From: Williamsia muralis
Lineage (GTDB): Bacteria; Actinomycetota; Actinomycetes; Mycobacteriales; Mycobacteriaceae
Reading direction: 5' to 3'
DNA: 64,000 nt
Assembly (NCBI RefSeq): GCF_002735905.1
Contig: NZ_PEBD01000005.1
Coordinates: 248,001 to 312,000, forward strand
Below are positions 1-7,584 of this stretch, piece by piece (position 1 is the first letter of the stretch; each line of letters opens with the position of its first letter). Under the pieces are notes generated by a model that had not been told where the DNA came from, did not search any database, and saw only the letters and a program-made list of their open reading frames with translations. The translations under genes and the position numbers were made by a program.

Positions 1-884
1 ACATCAACGGTGCCTGCCGAGCCGGCGACCACCGCCCTTGCGGTATCGGCGTAGGTCTCAAGGCTCAGCGCGCGAGCAAAATGATTCAGGGTGCCGGCCG
101 GAAAGACCGCGAGAGGGAGATCTCTGTCGATGGCGATCTGCGCCACGGTAGCGGCCGTTCCGTCTCCCCCGGCCACTCCCAGCGCCCGGGAGTCGTCTGA
201 AATCTGTTCGTCAAGTGGATAATCGGGATCCCAGTGCACGATTTTCGCATCAGGTAAGAGAGCGAGGATGCGAGTGTCGGCGCCTGCCGATGACCCGGAT
301 TCCGAGTTGAGAACGACGGTCAGGCCCGCACCCCGCGGGAGCGCAGGAGCCGACCCCGGACCCGTCTGCGCAGCTGTGGTGGGGACCGCCGGCCACAAGC
401 GCTGCCCGGCCAGGGCGACACCGCCACCGATGGCCGCCCCGGCGATGACGTCACTCGGGTAGTGGACGCCGACATGTACACGTGAGTATCCGACCGCGGC
501 TGCCAGCGGGAACAGCACGGCAGCGGTCCGGGGGCGCTCGAGTGCTGCGCCGACGGCGAACGCCGCGGCCGACGCGCTGTGTCCGCTGGGAAACGACGAC
601 GTCCACGGCATCCGAACCAGCGGATGGGGATGGGCGGGGTCCAACGTCGGCCTTTTTCGCCCGATCAGCGGTTTGAGGACGGTGTTGGACACCAGACTGG
701 CGCCGGCAAGTGAGCCGAGGCCGCGCAGACCGGCGCGCCTCTGTCGTTTTCCGATCAGCGACATCACCACCGCGATGGTCATCCACAACTTGCCGTGGTT
801 GGCCGCCAGGGTCAGTTGTCGTAGAGCGGTGTCAGACCAACCCGGGCCGGTCACCGTGCGCTTTGCGTCTTTGGGTGAGAGCAC
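1..884 (-). CDS. PAP2 phosphatase / diacylglycerol kinase fusion, partial
   Basis: The gene runs off the left edge, so its C-terminus is missing. The N-terminal half is a PAP2 lipid phosphatase: I read the motif pair KPLIGRKRP and PSGHS, followed by SRVHVGVHYPSDV, which supplies the catalytic His. The second half begins a diacylglycerol kinase catalytic domain with GVAGGDGTAAT and PAGTLNHFAR. Such fusions are thought to act on membrane lipids or undecaprenyl-type substrates; the substrate cannot be read here. The start is taken as a GTG at 882-884, the first start after an in-frame TAG, but the Shine-Dalgarno sequence is poor and a GTG at 852-854 is an alternative. It lies 79 bases downstream of the cyclase gene on the same strand. 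Confidence 0.85.
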   Translation of the reverse strand, partial: MLSPKDAKRTVTGPGWSDTALRQLTLAANHGKLWMTIAVVMSLIGKRQRRAGLRGLGSLAGASLVSNTVLKPLIGRKRPTLDPAHPHPLVRMPWTSSFPSGHSASAAAFAVGAALERPRTAAVLFPLAAAVGYSRVHVGVHYPSDVIAGAAIGGGVALAGQRLWPAVPTTAAQTGPGSAPALPRGAGLTVVLNSESGSSAGADTRILALLPDAKIVHWDPDYPLDEQISDDSRALGVAGGDGTAATVAQIAIDRDLPLAVFPAGTLNHFARALSLETYADTARAVVAGSAGTVD

Positions 885-963
885 CCTCGGAGTCTATGGC
901 GCTGTCGGGCAACCGCAATGTTTTCGCCGGTTGCGTATTCAGGCGGTCAGGCGACAGGTCGGC

Positions 964-1779
964 CTAGTCGTCGTACCTTGGCAGGACTTCGTACACCACC
1001 AGATCTTTTGGTGTTCCCTTTGCCCGAAACCGTCTGCGGCGCTTGATGTACTTGGACTCGTCGGTTGCTGCGAGTGTTGCCTCTGTGGCGAGCACCTCGC
1101 CGCCGGACGCCGCGTCGGCGACGCGGGCCGCGATGTTCACGTCGACGCCCAGGTAGTCGTCTCCCACGTGGCGTGGCTCGCCGGTGTGCAGACCGGCGCG
1201 CAACGCCGGGCGATATCCGTCCAATGTGATGGCACTGACGGCAAGGCCCGCCTCATGTGCGGCTTCGATCGCCTCGGCGCCGTCGGCGAACACCGCCATC
1301 AGTCCGTCGCCGAGGTGTTTTGTGACGATGCCACCCCGCCGCTTGATGACCGCCGCGCTGGCGTCATTGACCTGACGAAGGAGTTCGAGCACCGCATCGT
1401 CACCCGCACCCAGCGCCCACGTCGAGAATCCGACAAGGTCGGTGAACAGGATGGTGACCGGGCCATCGGATCGTGGCTTCCCGCTGCGGCGGCGGGTCAT
1501 GATGGCCTGCCACGACTCGACGGCTGCCAGTGCCAACTCGCGGGTTGCACTGGCCCGCTCTCCGCGCGCCTGCGCGATCAAACTGGCAACTCGTTCCGAG
1601 TGCCTGAGCCGATCAGGGTCCACATCGGGACTGGCACCGGGTACCGCCCGGCGTGCGGCACGGGCGACGCGGAGGACGTTGTCGTTCCTGTCCGCGCGAG
1701 ACAGGAAGTCAGCAACCCGCCCTATGGACGGTCGCTGCCCTTCAGGGCGGTCGCTGCCGCGGTTGTTGGCCTTACTCAC
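964..1779 (-). CDS. Class III adenylate/guanylate cyclase
   Basis: 271-residue soluble nucleotidyl cyclase. The first ~100 residues form a basic, helical region like the N-terminal part of several mycobacterial cyclases. The catalytic domain spans about 107-268: FTDLVGFS at 112-119 carries the first metal-binding Asp, GDG at 157-159 the second, and N215 and R219 in VNIAARV match the transition-state-stabilising pair. There is no membrane segment or HAMP domain. Adenylate is the more likely product because that is usual for this family, but the substrate-selecting residues were not resolved. It lies 27 bases downstream of the desaturase gene and may be cotranscribed with it. Confidence 0.85.
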   Translation of the reverse strand: MSKANNRGSDRPEGQRPSIGRVADFLSRADRNDNVLRVARAARRAVPGASPDVDPDRLRHSERVASLIAQARGERASATRELALAAVESWQAIMTRRRSGKPRSDGPVTILFTDLVGFSTWALGAGDDAVLELLRQVNDASAAVIKRRGGIVTKHLGDGLMAVFADGAEAIEAAHEAGLAVSAITLDGYRPALRAGLHTGEPRHVGDDYLGVDVNIAARVADAASGGEVLATEATLAATDESKYIKRRRRFRAKGTPKDLVVYEVLPRYDD

Positions 1780-1806
1780 AGCTCGAAGTCTATGTGCACC
1801 GGAGTC

Positions 1807-3045
1807 CTAGGCCACCTTCACCTTTGACTCGCGCAATTCACGCAGAGCGGTTCTCAGACCGCGCCGAGTGCCCGTCTGGGCATCGGAGCCGAACCCGGAT
1901 TGCATGCCTTCGCGGATGTTGAAGCGGAGTTCCGAGGCCGTTTCCGGTGCGTCGTCCGCGCTGGCAGACAGCAGAGCATTGGGCAGCGCAAGTTTCGCGA
2001 TGGTCCGGAAGGTCAGCATGTACTGGTGCCACAAGGTCCCGGTGGTGTACGGCAGGTCGTACTTGTCACAGAGCTCGCGGACCCGGACGCCGATCTCTTC
2101 GTACCGATTGCTGGGGAGGTCGGGGAACAGGTGGTGCTCGATCTGGTGACTGAGATTGCCACTCATGAATCGCATCAAGGTTCCGGCCCTGAAGTTGGCG
2201 GACCCGAGCATCTGACGCAGGTACCACCGCGACTGGTCCTCGTTTTCGTACTCCTGCACGGTGAACTTCTCGGCGCCGTCAGGGAAGTGCCCGCAGAAGA
2301 TGACCGCGTAGGTCCAGTAGTTGCGAATGAAGTTCGCGGTGATGTTGGCCGTGATCGTGTGTTTCCAGTTGGGTCCGCTCAACGCCGGGAAGATCAGATA
2401 GTCCTTGGCCGCTTGTTTCCCGACCTTGCGTCCGATCACCCGGAGGTCACGACCCACCTCGCGCAGGCTCTTCTCGCGTTTGCGAACCTTTTCGGTCTCG
2501 ACATGATGAAGCGCGACACCGTATTCGAAGAATGTGCCGAGAACGAGGTTGTACACCGGGTTTCCGATGTTCCACCACTCCCACGGTTGGTCGCGGGTGA
2601 CCCGCAGGATGCCGTAGCCCACGTCGTCGTCCATCCCTACGATGTTCGTGTACTTGTGATGGATGAAGTTGTGTGAGTGCTTCCACTGACTGCTCGGGCA
2701 CGTGGTGTCCCATTCCCACGATGACGAGTGGATTTCCGGGTCGTTCATCCAGTCCCACTGCCCGTGCATCACGTTGTGCCCGAGTTCCATGTTCTCGATG
2801 ATCTTCGCCAAACCGAGCATCACGGTGCCCGCGGCCCAGGCCGGCTTCTTGTTGCTCGCAAAGAGCATCGCCCGCCCACCGACGGCCAGTCCACGCTGGA
2901 TGGTGATTGCGCGACGGATGTACCGAGCGTCGGCCTCCCCGCGAGACTCCTCGATGTCTCGCCGGATGGCGTCCAACTCCGCGCCCAGCGCGTCGACGTC
3001 GGCTTCTGTCAGGTGTGCGTATCGGTCGATATCGGTGATCGCCAC
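1807..3045 (-). CDS. desA3: Membrane fatty acyl-CoA desaturase (DesA3-like)
   Basis: Di-iron acyl desaturase expected to insert a cis double bond into stearoyl/palmitoyl-CoA, taking electrons from the reductase encoded just upstream. Numbering from the chosen GTG, the histidine boxes are HNVMH at 90-94, HSHNFIHH at 123-130 and HQIEHH at 300-305. The GTG at 3043-3045 (412 residues) is preferred over an upstream ATG at 3099 because a clear AGGAGG lies 10 bases before it and the longer version would overlap the reductase gene. The pair reductase-desaturase matches M. tuberculosis Rv3230c-desA3 in order. The assignment to delta-9 specificity is by family only. Confidence 0.85.
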   Translation of the reverse strand: MAITDIDRYAHLTEADVDALGAELDAIRRDIEESRGEADARYIRRAITIQRGLAVGGRAMLFASNKKPAWAAGTVMLGLAKIIENMELGHNVMHGQWDWMNDPEIHSSSWEWDTTCPSSQWKHSHNFIHHKYTNIVGMDDDVGYGILRVTRDQPWEWWNIGNPVYNLVLGTFFEYGVALHHVETEKVRKREKSLREVGRDLRVIGRKVGKQAAKDYLIFPALSGPNWKHTITANITANFIRNYWTYAVIFCGHFPDGAEKFTVQEYENEDQSRWYLRQMLGSANFRAGTLMRFMSGNLSHQIEHHLFPDLPSNRYEEIGVRVRELCDKYDLPYTTGTLWHQYMLTFRTIAKLALPNALLSASADDAPETASELRFNIREGMQSGFGSDAQTGTRRGLRTALRELRESKVKVA

Positions 3046-3080
3046 TGGTGGGATACCTCCTGTTGGTCTGGATGTGCAGG

Positions 3081-4190
3081 TCAGAGGTCGAGCGTGCATT
3101 CACCGGAGACCGTGCTGATGCACGTCTGGATCCGGTCTCCTTCTCGACGCTCATCTCCTGAGCGCAGATCCCGTACGTAGCCGCCGCTGAGCGGGACCAC
3201 GCACGACTGGCAGATGCCCATTCGGCAGCCGAACGGCATCTGGATGTCCAGCCCCTCTCCCGCTTCGAGAAGAGTTGTTGCGCCGTCGATTTCGGCGGTC
3301 TTACCGGATTTGGCGAAGGTGACCGTGCCGCCCTCGCCACCCTTGTCGGTACGGGCGATCGCAAAGCGTTCGATATGGAGATGGTCTGAGCGGCCGGCTT
3401 CTTCCCAGACCTGTTCGGCAACGTCGAGCATTGCAACGGGACCGCAGGCCCAGACCTCGCGGTCACGCCAGTCGGGAACCAGCGGAGTGAGGTCGGCGAG
3501 GTCAACCTTGCCGTTCTCCCTCGTGAACTGCATCGTCAGTTTGTAGGTCAGCGAATTCTCGTGCAGCGCAACGAGTTCGTCATGGAAGATGACACTCTCG
3601 CGGTCCGGTGCCGAGTGAACGTGGACGACGTCCGGCATGTCCCCTCTGTGCTGAAGCGCCCGCAACATCGCCATCACGGGTGTGACGCCGGAGCCGGCGG
3701 TGACGAAGAGGATCTTCGGCGGCGGCGGACTGGGTAGCGAGAAGTCACCTTTGGGTGCTGCCAGGCGAATCACGGTGCCAGGCGAGACACCATCGACCAG
3801 ATGGCTGGACAGGAAGCCATCGGGATTGGCCTTGATGGTCACCGAGATCACCTTGGCGTCACCGGCGATCGAGGTCAGCGAGTAGGAACGCCAGTGCCAA
3901 CGGCCCTCGACCTGCAATCCGATGCCGACATACTGCCCGGGACTGTATCGGTGACTGAAACCCCAGCCGGTCTCTATGTCGACGGTGGCTGTGTCGTCGG
4001 TTTCCTTGCGTACGGCCACGATTCGACCGCGCAGTTCCCGAGCCGACCACAACGGATTGAGCAGATGCAGGTAGTCGTCGGGCAACAGCGGTGTGGTGGC
4101 ACGCGCGACCAAACCCCGCAAAACATTCACCTGGGGCTTGGTTGCATCGACCTCGGCCGCCGGTCGCTTACTCCACTTCAGCAGATCCAC
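3081..4190 (-). CDS. Ferredoxin reductase-type electron donor for the desaturase
   Basis: Flavin oxidoreductase with a C-terminal plant-type [2Fe-2S] domain. It has an FAD-binding segment RSYSLTS, an NAD(P)H-binding stretch with TAGSGVTPVMAML and ACGPVAML, and a C-terminal cluster motif CRMGICQSC with a further Cys near the end (QTC). It most resembles Rv3230c, the NADPH oxidoreductase partner of DesA3. A GTG at 4188-4190 with GGAG five bases upstream gives 369 residues. The frame stays open to an ATG at 4283, but that extension would run through a perfect 14-base palindrome at 4269-4282, so I reject it. The desaturase gene follows 35 bases later. Confidence 0.85.
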   Translation of the reverse strand: MDLLKWSKRPAAEVDATKPQVNVLRGLVARATTPLLPDDYLHLLNPLWSARELRGRIVAVRKETDDTATVDIETGWGFSHRYSPGQYVGIGLQVEGRWHWRSYSLTSIAGDAKVISVTIKANPDGFLSSHLVDGVSPGTVIRLAAPKGDFSLPSPPPPKILFVTAGSGVTPVMAMLRALQHRGDMPDVVHVHSAPDRESVIFHDELVALHENSLTYKLTMQFTRENGKVDLADLTPLVPDWRDREVWACGPVAMLDVAEQVWEEAGRSDHLHIERFAIARTDKGGEGGTVTFAKSGKTAEIDGATTLLEAGEGLDIQMPFGCRMGICQSCVVPLSGGYVRDLRSGDERREGDRIQTCISTVSGECTLDL

Positions 4191-4268
4191 ATGCACTCCG
4201 TTCGCAGGCACGGTGTCGTGGCGGAGGCTGAGAGCGAGATTGGCCGCGACGGTGCAATGTGGTTCGAG

Positions 4269-4282
4269 TGTACACGTGTACA
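4269..4282. promoter_or_regulatory. Perfect 14-bp palindrome, probable operator of the desaturase operon
   Basis: TGTACACGTGTACA is a perfect inverted repeat 79 bases upstream of the chosen reductase start, between that start and the terminator of the gene upstream. Its position and symmetry suit a dimeric repressor such as a TetR-family protein. The regulator is not encoded nearby and the assignment is inferred. Confidence 0.5.
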
Positions 4283-4290
4283 CCGTGCAA

Positions 4291-4331
4291 ACGGCCGTCT
4301 CGGATATCGGGCAGATATCCGAGACGGCCGT
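4291..4331 (-). terminator. 18-bp perfect hairpin after the DUF475 gene
   Basis: Two perfect 18-base arms (4291-4308 and 4314-4331) enclose a 5-base loop nine bases past the stop of the DUF475 gene on the minus strand. No U-run follows, which is common for actinobacterial terminators. Confidence 0.75.
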
Positions 4332-4339
4332 GTACGGGA

Positions 4340-5461
4340 TTACGTGGTGGTGACTGCGTTCTTCTCAGCTGCGTCCGTGGACGCTCCCCCGTCGCCGCCG
4401 CCTTCACGCCTGTTCGCGAGAATGCTGGAGATGGCGGCAGCACCGATGAATGCGACACCGACGAGACCGGTGATGACCTCGTTGATGTGGTACTCGATGC
4501 TGACGAACAAGATAACCGCCAGTGCACCGATTGCCCAGTGCGCGCCGTGTTCGAGGTAACGGTATTCGGAGAGTGTTCCCGCTCGCACCAGGTAGACGGT
4601 GATGGAGCGGACGAACATCGCACCGATGAAACCGAGGCCGAGGGCGATGATGATCGGATCCGCCGTGATCGCGAACGCACCGATGACGCCGTCGAAGGAG
4701 AACGAGGCGTCGAGGACCTCGAGGTAGAGGAACAGGAAGAAGCCGGCCTTGCCGGTCGCCTTCACCAGCTGGGACGGGCCGCCATCTGCTGCCGCCTGAT
4801 GTTCCTCATCGAACTGCTCGGTGTGGAACAGCGATCCCAGGCCGTCGACCGCGATGTAGGTGATCATGCCGAGCACGCCGGCAACCATGATCGTGGACCG
4901 GTGCGCGTCATCGGCCAAGACCTCCGCGACCAGCACCAGGGTGCCTCCGGCGATGACAACTGCCAGTTGGTCGAGCTTACCGAGCGTGGCCAGCGGCTTC
5001 TCGAGCCAGGACAGCCAGGTGATCTCGCGGTCGGCGAGGATGAAGTTGAGGAAGAGCATGAAGAGGAACATGCCGCCGAAGGCTGCGATCTGCGGATGCG
5101 CGGCCGTGAGTATCTCCTCGTAGCTTTGCTGCCCCGAGCCTTCCTCAGGAACGTTCATCGCCAGATCAAAAGCGTCGACCGGGTTCAGTCCGGCGGTTAT
5201 CCAGACGATCACCAGCGGGAATGCCAGCCGCATACCGAAAACGGCGATGAGGATGCCGATGGTCAGGAAGATCTTCTGCCAGAAGTCGCTCATCCGTTCC
5301 AGCACGGTGGCGTTGATGACCGCGTTGTCGAAGGACAACGAGACCTCGAGGATGCCGAGGATCGCGCACAGTGCGAGCGCCGTCCAGCCGCCGTACAGGA
5401 ACGCCACGACAAGCGAGACGAGCGTGACCACGATCGATATCCCGAATACGCGGATGACCAC
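4340..5461 (-). CDS. DUF475 / TerC-superfamily integral membrane protein
   Basis: 373-residue polytopic membrane protein with about eight to nine hydrophobic segments. Two internal repeats typical of the TerC superfamily carry acidic residues inside membrane helices: EVSLSFDNAVINA near the N-terminus and EVLDASFSFDGVIGAF in the second half. Such proteins are proposed to bind or move metal ions and to work with TerD at the membrane. The C-terminus is a Gly/Asp-rich cytosolic tail. The start is GTG with AAGGAG six bases upstream. terD lies just upstream on the same strand, but a strong hairpin separates the two, so the gene probably has its own promoter. Confidence 0.85.
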   Translation of the reverse strand: MVIRVFGISIVVTLVSLVVAFLYGGWTALALCAILGILEVSLSFDNAVINATVLERMSDFWQKIFLTIGILIAVFGMRLAFPLVIVWITAGLNPVDAFDLAMNVPEEGSGQQSYEEILTAAHPQIAAFGGMFLFMLFLNFILADREITWLSWLEKPLATLGKLDQLAVVIAGGTLVLVAEVLADDAHRSTIMVAGVLGMITYIAVDGLGSLFHTEQFDEEHQAAADGGPSQLVKATGKAGFFLFLYLEVLDASFSFDGVIGAFAITADPIIIALGLGFIGAMFVRSITVYLVRAGTLSEYRYLEHGAHWAIGALAVILFVSIEYHINEVITGLVGVAFIGAAAISSILANRREGGGDGGASTDAAEKNAVTTT

Positions 5462-5490
5462 GCGGACTCCTTCTTTTGTTACGTATGAAC

Positions 5491-5528
5491 AGCGCTATCG
5501 CGGAACCGTGGGGTTCCGCGATAGCGCT
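5491..5528 (-). terminator. 17-bp perfect hairpin after terD
   Basis: Perfect arms at 5491-5507 and 5512-5528 with a four-base loop lie 36 bases past the terD stop and 29 bases before the DUF475 start codon. It probably ends the terD message. No U-run is present. Confidence 0.75.
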
Positions 5529-5564
5529 GGCGTGCAGGTTCTGGCGTCGTTCTGGCCAGTCGAA

Positions 5565-6140
5565 CTAGACGTTGACACCGTAGTCGCGTGCGATTCCGGC
5601 CAGACCGGAGGCGTACCCCTGACCGATTGCGCGGAACTTCCACTCGGCCCCGTTGCGGTACAGCTCGCCGAAGACCATGGCCGTCTCGGTGGACGCGTCC
5701 TCGGAGAGGTCGTAGCGGGCGAGTTCGTTTCCGTTGGCACGGTCGAGGACGCGGATGTAGGCGTTGCGAACCTGACCGAACGACTGCGAGCGAGCGTCGG
5801 CATCGTAGATAGAGACGGGGAAGATCACGGACTCGATGTTCGGGGGCATCGCAGCCAGATCGACGTTGATGACCTCGTCGTCACCCTCACCCTCACCGGT
5901 GGTGTTGTCTCCGGTGTGCTCGATCGCACCGTCGGGCGAGCGCAGGTTGTTGAAGAACACGAAGTGCTGGTCCGAGACGACCTTCTTGTCGCCACCGGCG
6001 CCGATGGCGCTGGCATCGAGGTCGAAGTCCGTGCCGGTGGTGGAACGGATGTCCCAGCCGAGTCCGACCGCGACTGCAGTCAGGTTCGGAGCCTCCTTGG
6101 TCAACGAGACGTTTCCACCCTTGCTCAAGCTGACGCCCAT
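5565..6140 (-). CDS. terD: TerD family calcium-binding stress protein
   Basis: 191-residue single TerD domain with intact calcium-binding features: DLDAS at 40-44 and the acidic loop GDNTTGEGEGDDE at 77-89. The N-terminus shows the usual pair of VSLxK strands. TerD proteins are soluble and act in tellurite, phage and envelope stress responses, probably with TerC-type membrane proteins. The ATG at 6138-6140 follows GAAAGGG with eight bases of spacing; a longer open frame to 6452 is not supported. It is the only canonical stand-alone TerD in the window. It is divergent from the seven-gene Ter operon across a 229-base gap. Confidence 0.95.
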   Translation of the reverse strand: MGVSLSKGGNVSLTKEAPNLTAVAVGLGWDIRSTTGTDFDLDASAIGAGGDKKVVSDQHFVFFNNLRSPDGAIEHTGDNTTGEGEGDDEVINVDLAAMPPNIESVIFPVSIYDADARSQSFGQVRNAYIRVLDRANGNELARYDLSEDASTETAMVFGELYRNGAEWKFRAIGQGYASGLAGIARDYGVNV

Positions 6141-6357
6141 GTCAGTAACCCTTTCGTGAGGTTGTTCCAAAACTTCGTAGAAGCAGACCACGATGAGCGG
6201 GTCCCTCCGGAGCCGCTCCTTGTGAGTAACCGTACGTGAAAGTGGACATCGGCGGGAGTGTGAGGACCATTCACCGGAGCTGTTCGAATGACACGCCGGT
6301 GAGCACAACTGTCCTGGGATCGCGTTCAGCTCACCGGGTACCGGGCCCTGGTCCCAG

Positions 6358-6363
6358 TAGGAT
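6358..6363 (+). promoter_or_regulatory. Extended -10 element TAGGAT of a likely leaderless Ter operon promoter
   Basis: TAGGAT fits TANNNT and ends six bases before the GTG of the first Ter operon gene. This spacing would put the transcript start at or next to the start codon, as in leaderless actinobacterial genes. No clear -35 is visible and no Shine-Dalgarno precedes the GTG. Confidence 0.5.
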
Positions 6364-6369
6364 GCGGCT

Positions 6370-7584
6370 GTGGCCCGGGGCTGGTTTCGACGAGAGGACC
6401 GAAGCGTCGGTGGCAGGCCCACTGACGCCATCGACCGCGCGCGCAGCGACATGGTCAGTGCGTTTCTCCAACTCGATCAACGCTTGTCCATCATCACCGA
6501 CGGGGTCGAAGCCGCGGCGGCACTCGGCATGTCGGCCGAACTGATCCGGGCATTCGCTCCGGTTCGCGAGGCCTGCTACGCGACCATCAACGACTATCTG
6601 ACAGTGAGCGGCCAGGATGCGGCCACCACCACACTCGGCGATGTGCAGCGCACGATGACCCGGATCGTCGAAGCGATCCAGCTTCTCGACCGGTTCTACG
6701 AACGTAACTCCACCCAGATCGAACACGCCCGGACCTCCTACGCAGCGGTCCCCGATGAAGCTGCCAGGGCCCGAACACAGTCGGATCAGTTGCTCACCCG
6801 GCTGAGCACGCTCCCCGCCGACCAACTCTCGTATACGTCGGTCAAAACAGCTCGCGAACAACACGATCAAGCACGATTGCAGCTGGAGGCGGCTCAACTC
6901 GAGGTGTCGGGCGGGGGCGGCGACCGGGCCGGCTTGAGGAACAGGGCTGCCGCTCTTGTTGCCGCCACCGAGAAGTTGAGTCAGGCGGTCGACCGTGCGC
7001 CGACGAGGGTCGGGGAGGCCACCGCTGCGCTCGCCTCGGTCCGGACGAGGTTGTCGGCGGTACGAAACCGTAGCGCACGCATGCCTGAGGCGTACTCGGC
7101 ACTGCTGCGGGAGTTCAGTGCGGCGTGTTCGAAGGACCTGATCGGCCACGATCAGCGCAGCGCTCGGGACATCGACGCGGCAGCCGCTGAAATCGATACC
7201 GCCGCAGAGGAAATGAAGTCCGATCCGGAAGCTGCATTGGCGGCGATCACTCGCGCCCGTTCGGCTCTGGCAAACGCCGAGCAACTGGTGGATGGCGTCA
7301 CCGATCGATTGAATGAACTTCGTGTGGTCCAGAAGGATCCGCCGGCTGCGGCCGGTAGGGTTCGCTTCCAGATCCGAGACGCCCAACTCCTGGCGGTGAA
7401 TCTCGGACTGGTCGAACAGTGGGGCTCGGTCCTCGACGCCCAGGTCTTGCGCGTGGACCGGGCCGTTGCCACACTGACCGGGCGGCACCCCGACTACTGG
7501 GGCTATCTGGTGGACCTTCGGGCCATCTCCGACTTCGTGACCGGAGTCGTGAACAAGATGAAGGACGAGGCGCGGCGTTCATGA
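6370..7584 (+). CDS. Coiled-coil protein, first gene of the Ter biosynthetic operon
   Basis: 404 residues, function unknown. The protein is almost entirely helical and charged, with long Ala/Glu/Arg-rich stretches suggesting several coiled coils, and has no membrane segment, signal peptide or recognisable catalytic motif. It starts with a basic segment MARGWFRRED. The GTG start is supported by a TANNNT box six bases upstream. Its stop overlaps the next start by four bases (ATGA), so it is translationally coupled to the aldolase gene. It takes the first position of an operon where related clusters may carry other Ter components such as TelA; I see no sequence basis to call it TelA. Confidence 0.8.
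   Translation: MARGWFRREDRSVGGRPTDAIDRARSDMVSAFLQLDQRLSIITDGVEAAAALGMSAELIRAFAPVREACYATINDYLTVSGQDAATTTLGDVQRTMTRIVEAIQLLDRFYERNSTQIEHARTSYAAVPDEAARARTQSDQLLTRLSTLPADQLSYTSVKTAREQHDQARLQLEAAQLEVSGGGGDRAGLRNRAAALVAATEKLSQAVDRAPTRVGEATAALASVRTRLSAVRNRSARMPEAYSALLREFSAACSKDLIGHDQRSARDIDAAAAEIDTAAEEMKSDPEAALAAITRARSALANAEQLVDGVTDRLNELRVVQKDPPAAAGRVRFQIRDAQLLAVNLGLVEQWGSVLDAQVLRVDRAVATLTGRHPDYWGYLVDLRAISDFVTGVVNKMKDEARRS

Noticed and set aside
673-1827. Long plus-strand open frame opposite the cyclase gene
   Set aside because: It is antisense to the clear cyclase domain and has no family features; high GC makes long shadow frames common.
4191-4283. N-terminal extension of the reductase to an ATG at 4283
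   Set aside because: It would translate through the 14-base palindrome, adds no family sequence, and a GTG with a good Shine-Dalgarno exists at 4190.
6331-7488. Long minus-strand open frame opposite the coiled-coil gene
   Set aside because: The plus-strand reading is coupled to the aldolase gene and has a plausible promoter; the minus frame has an arginine-rich shadow composition.
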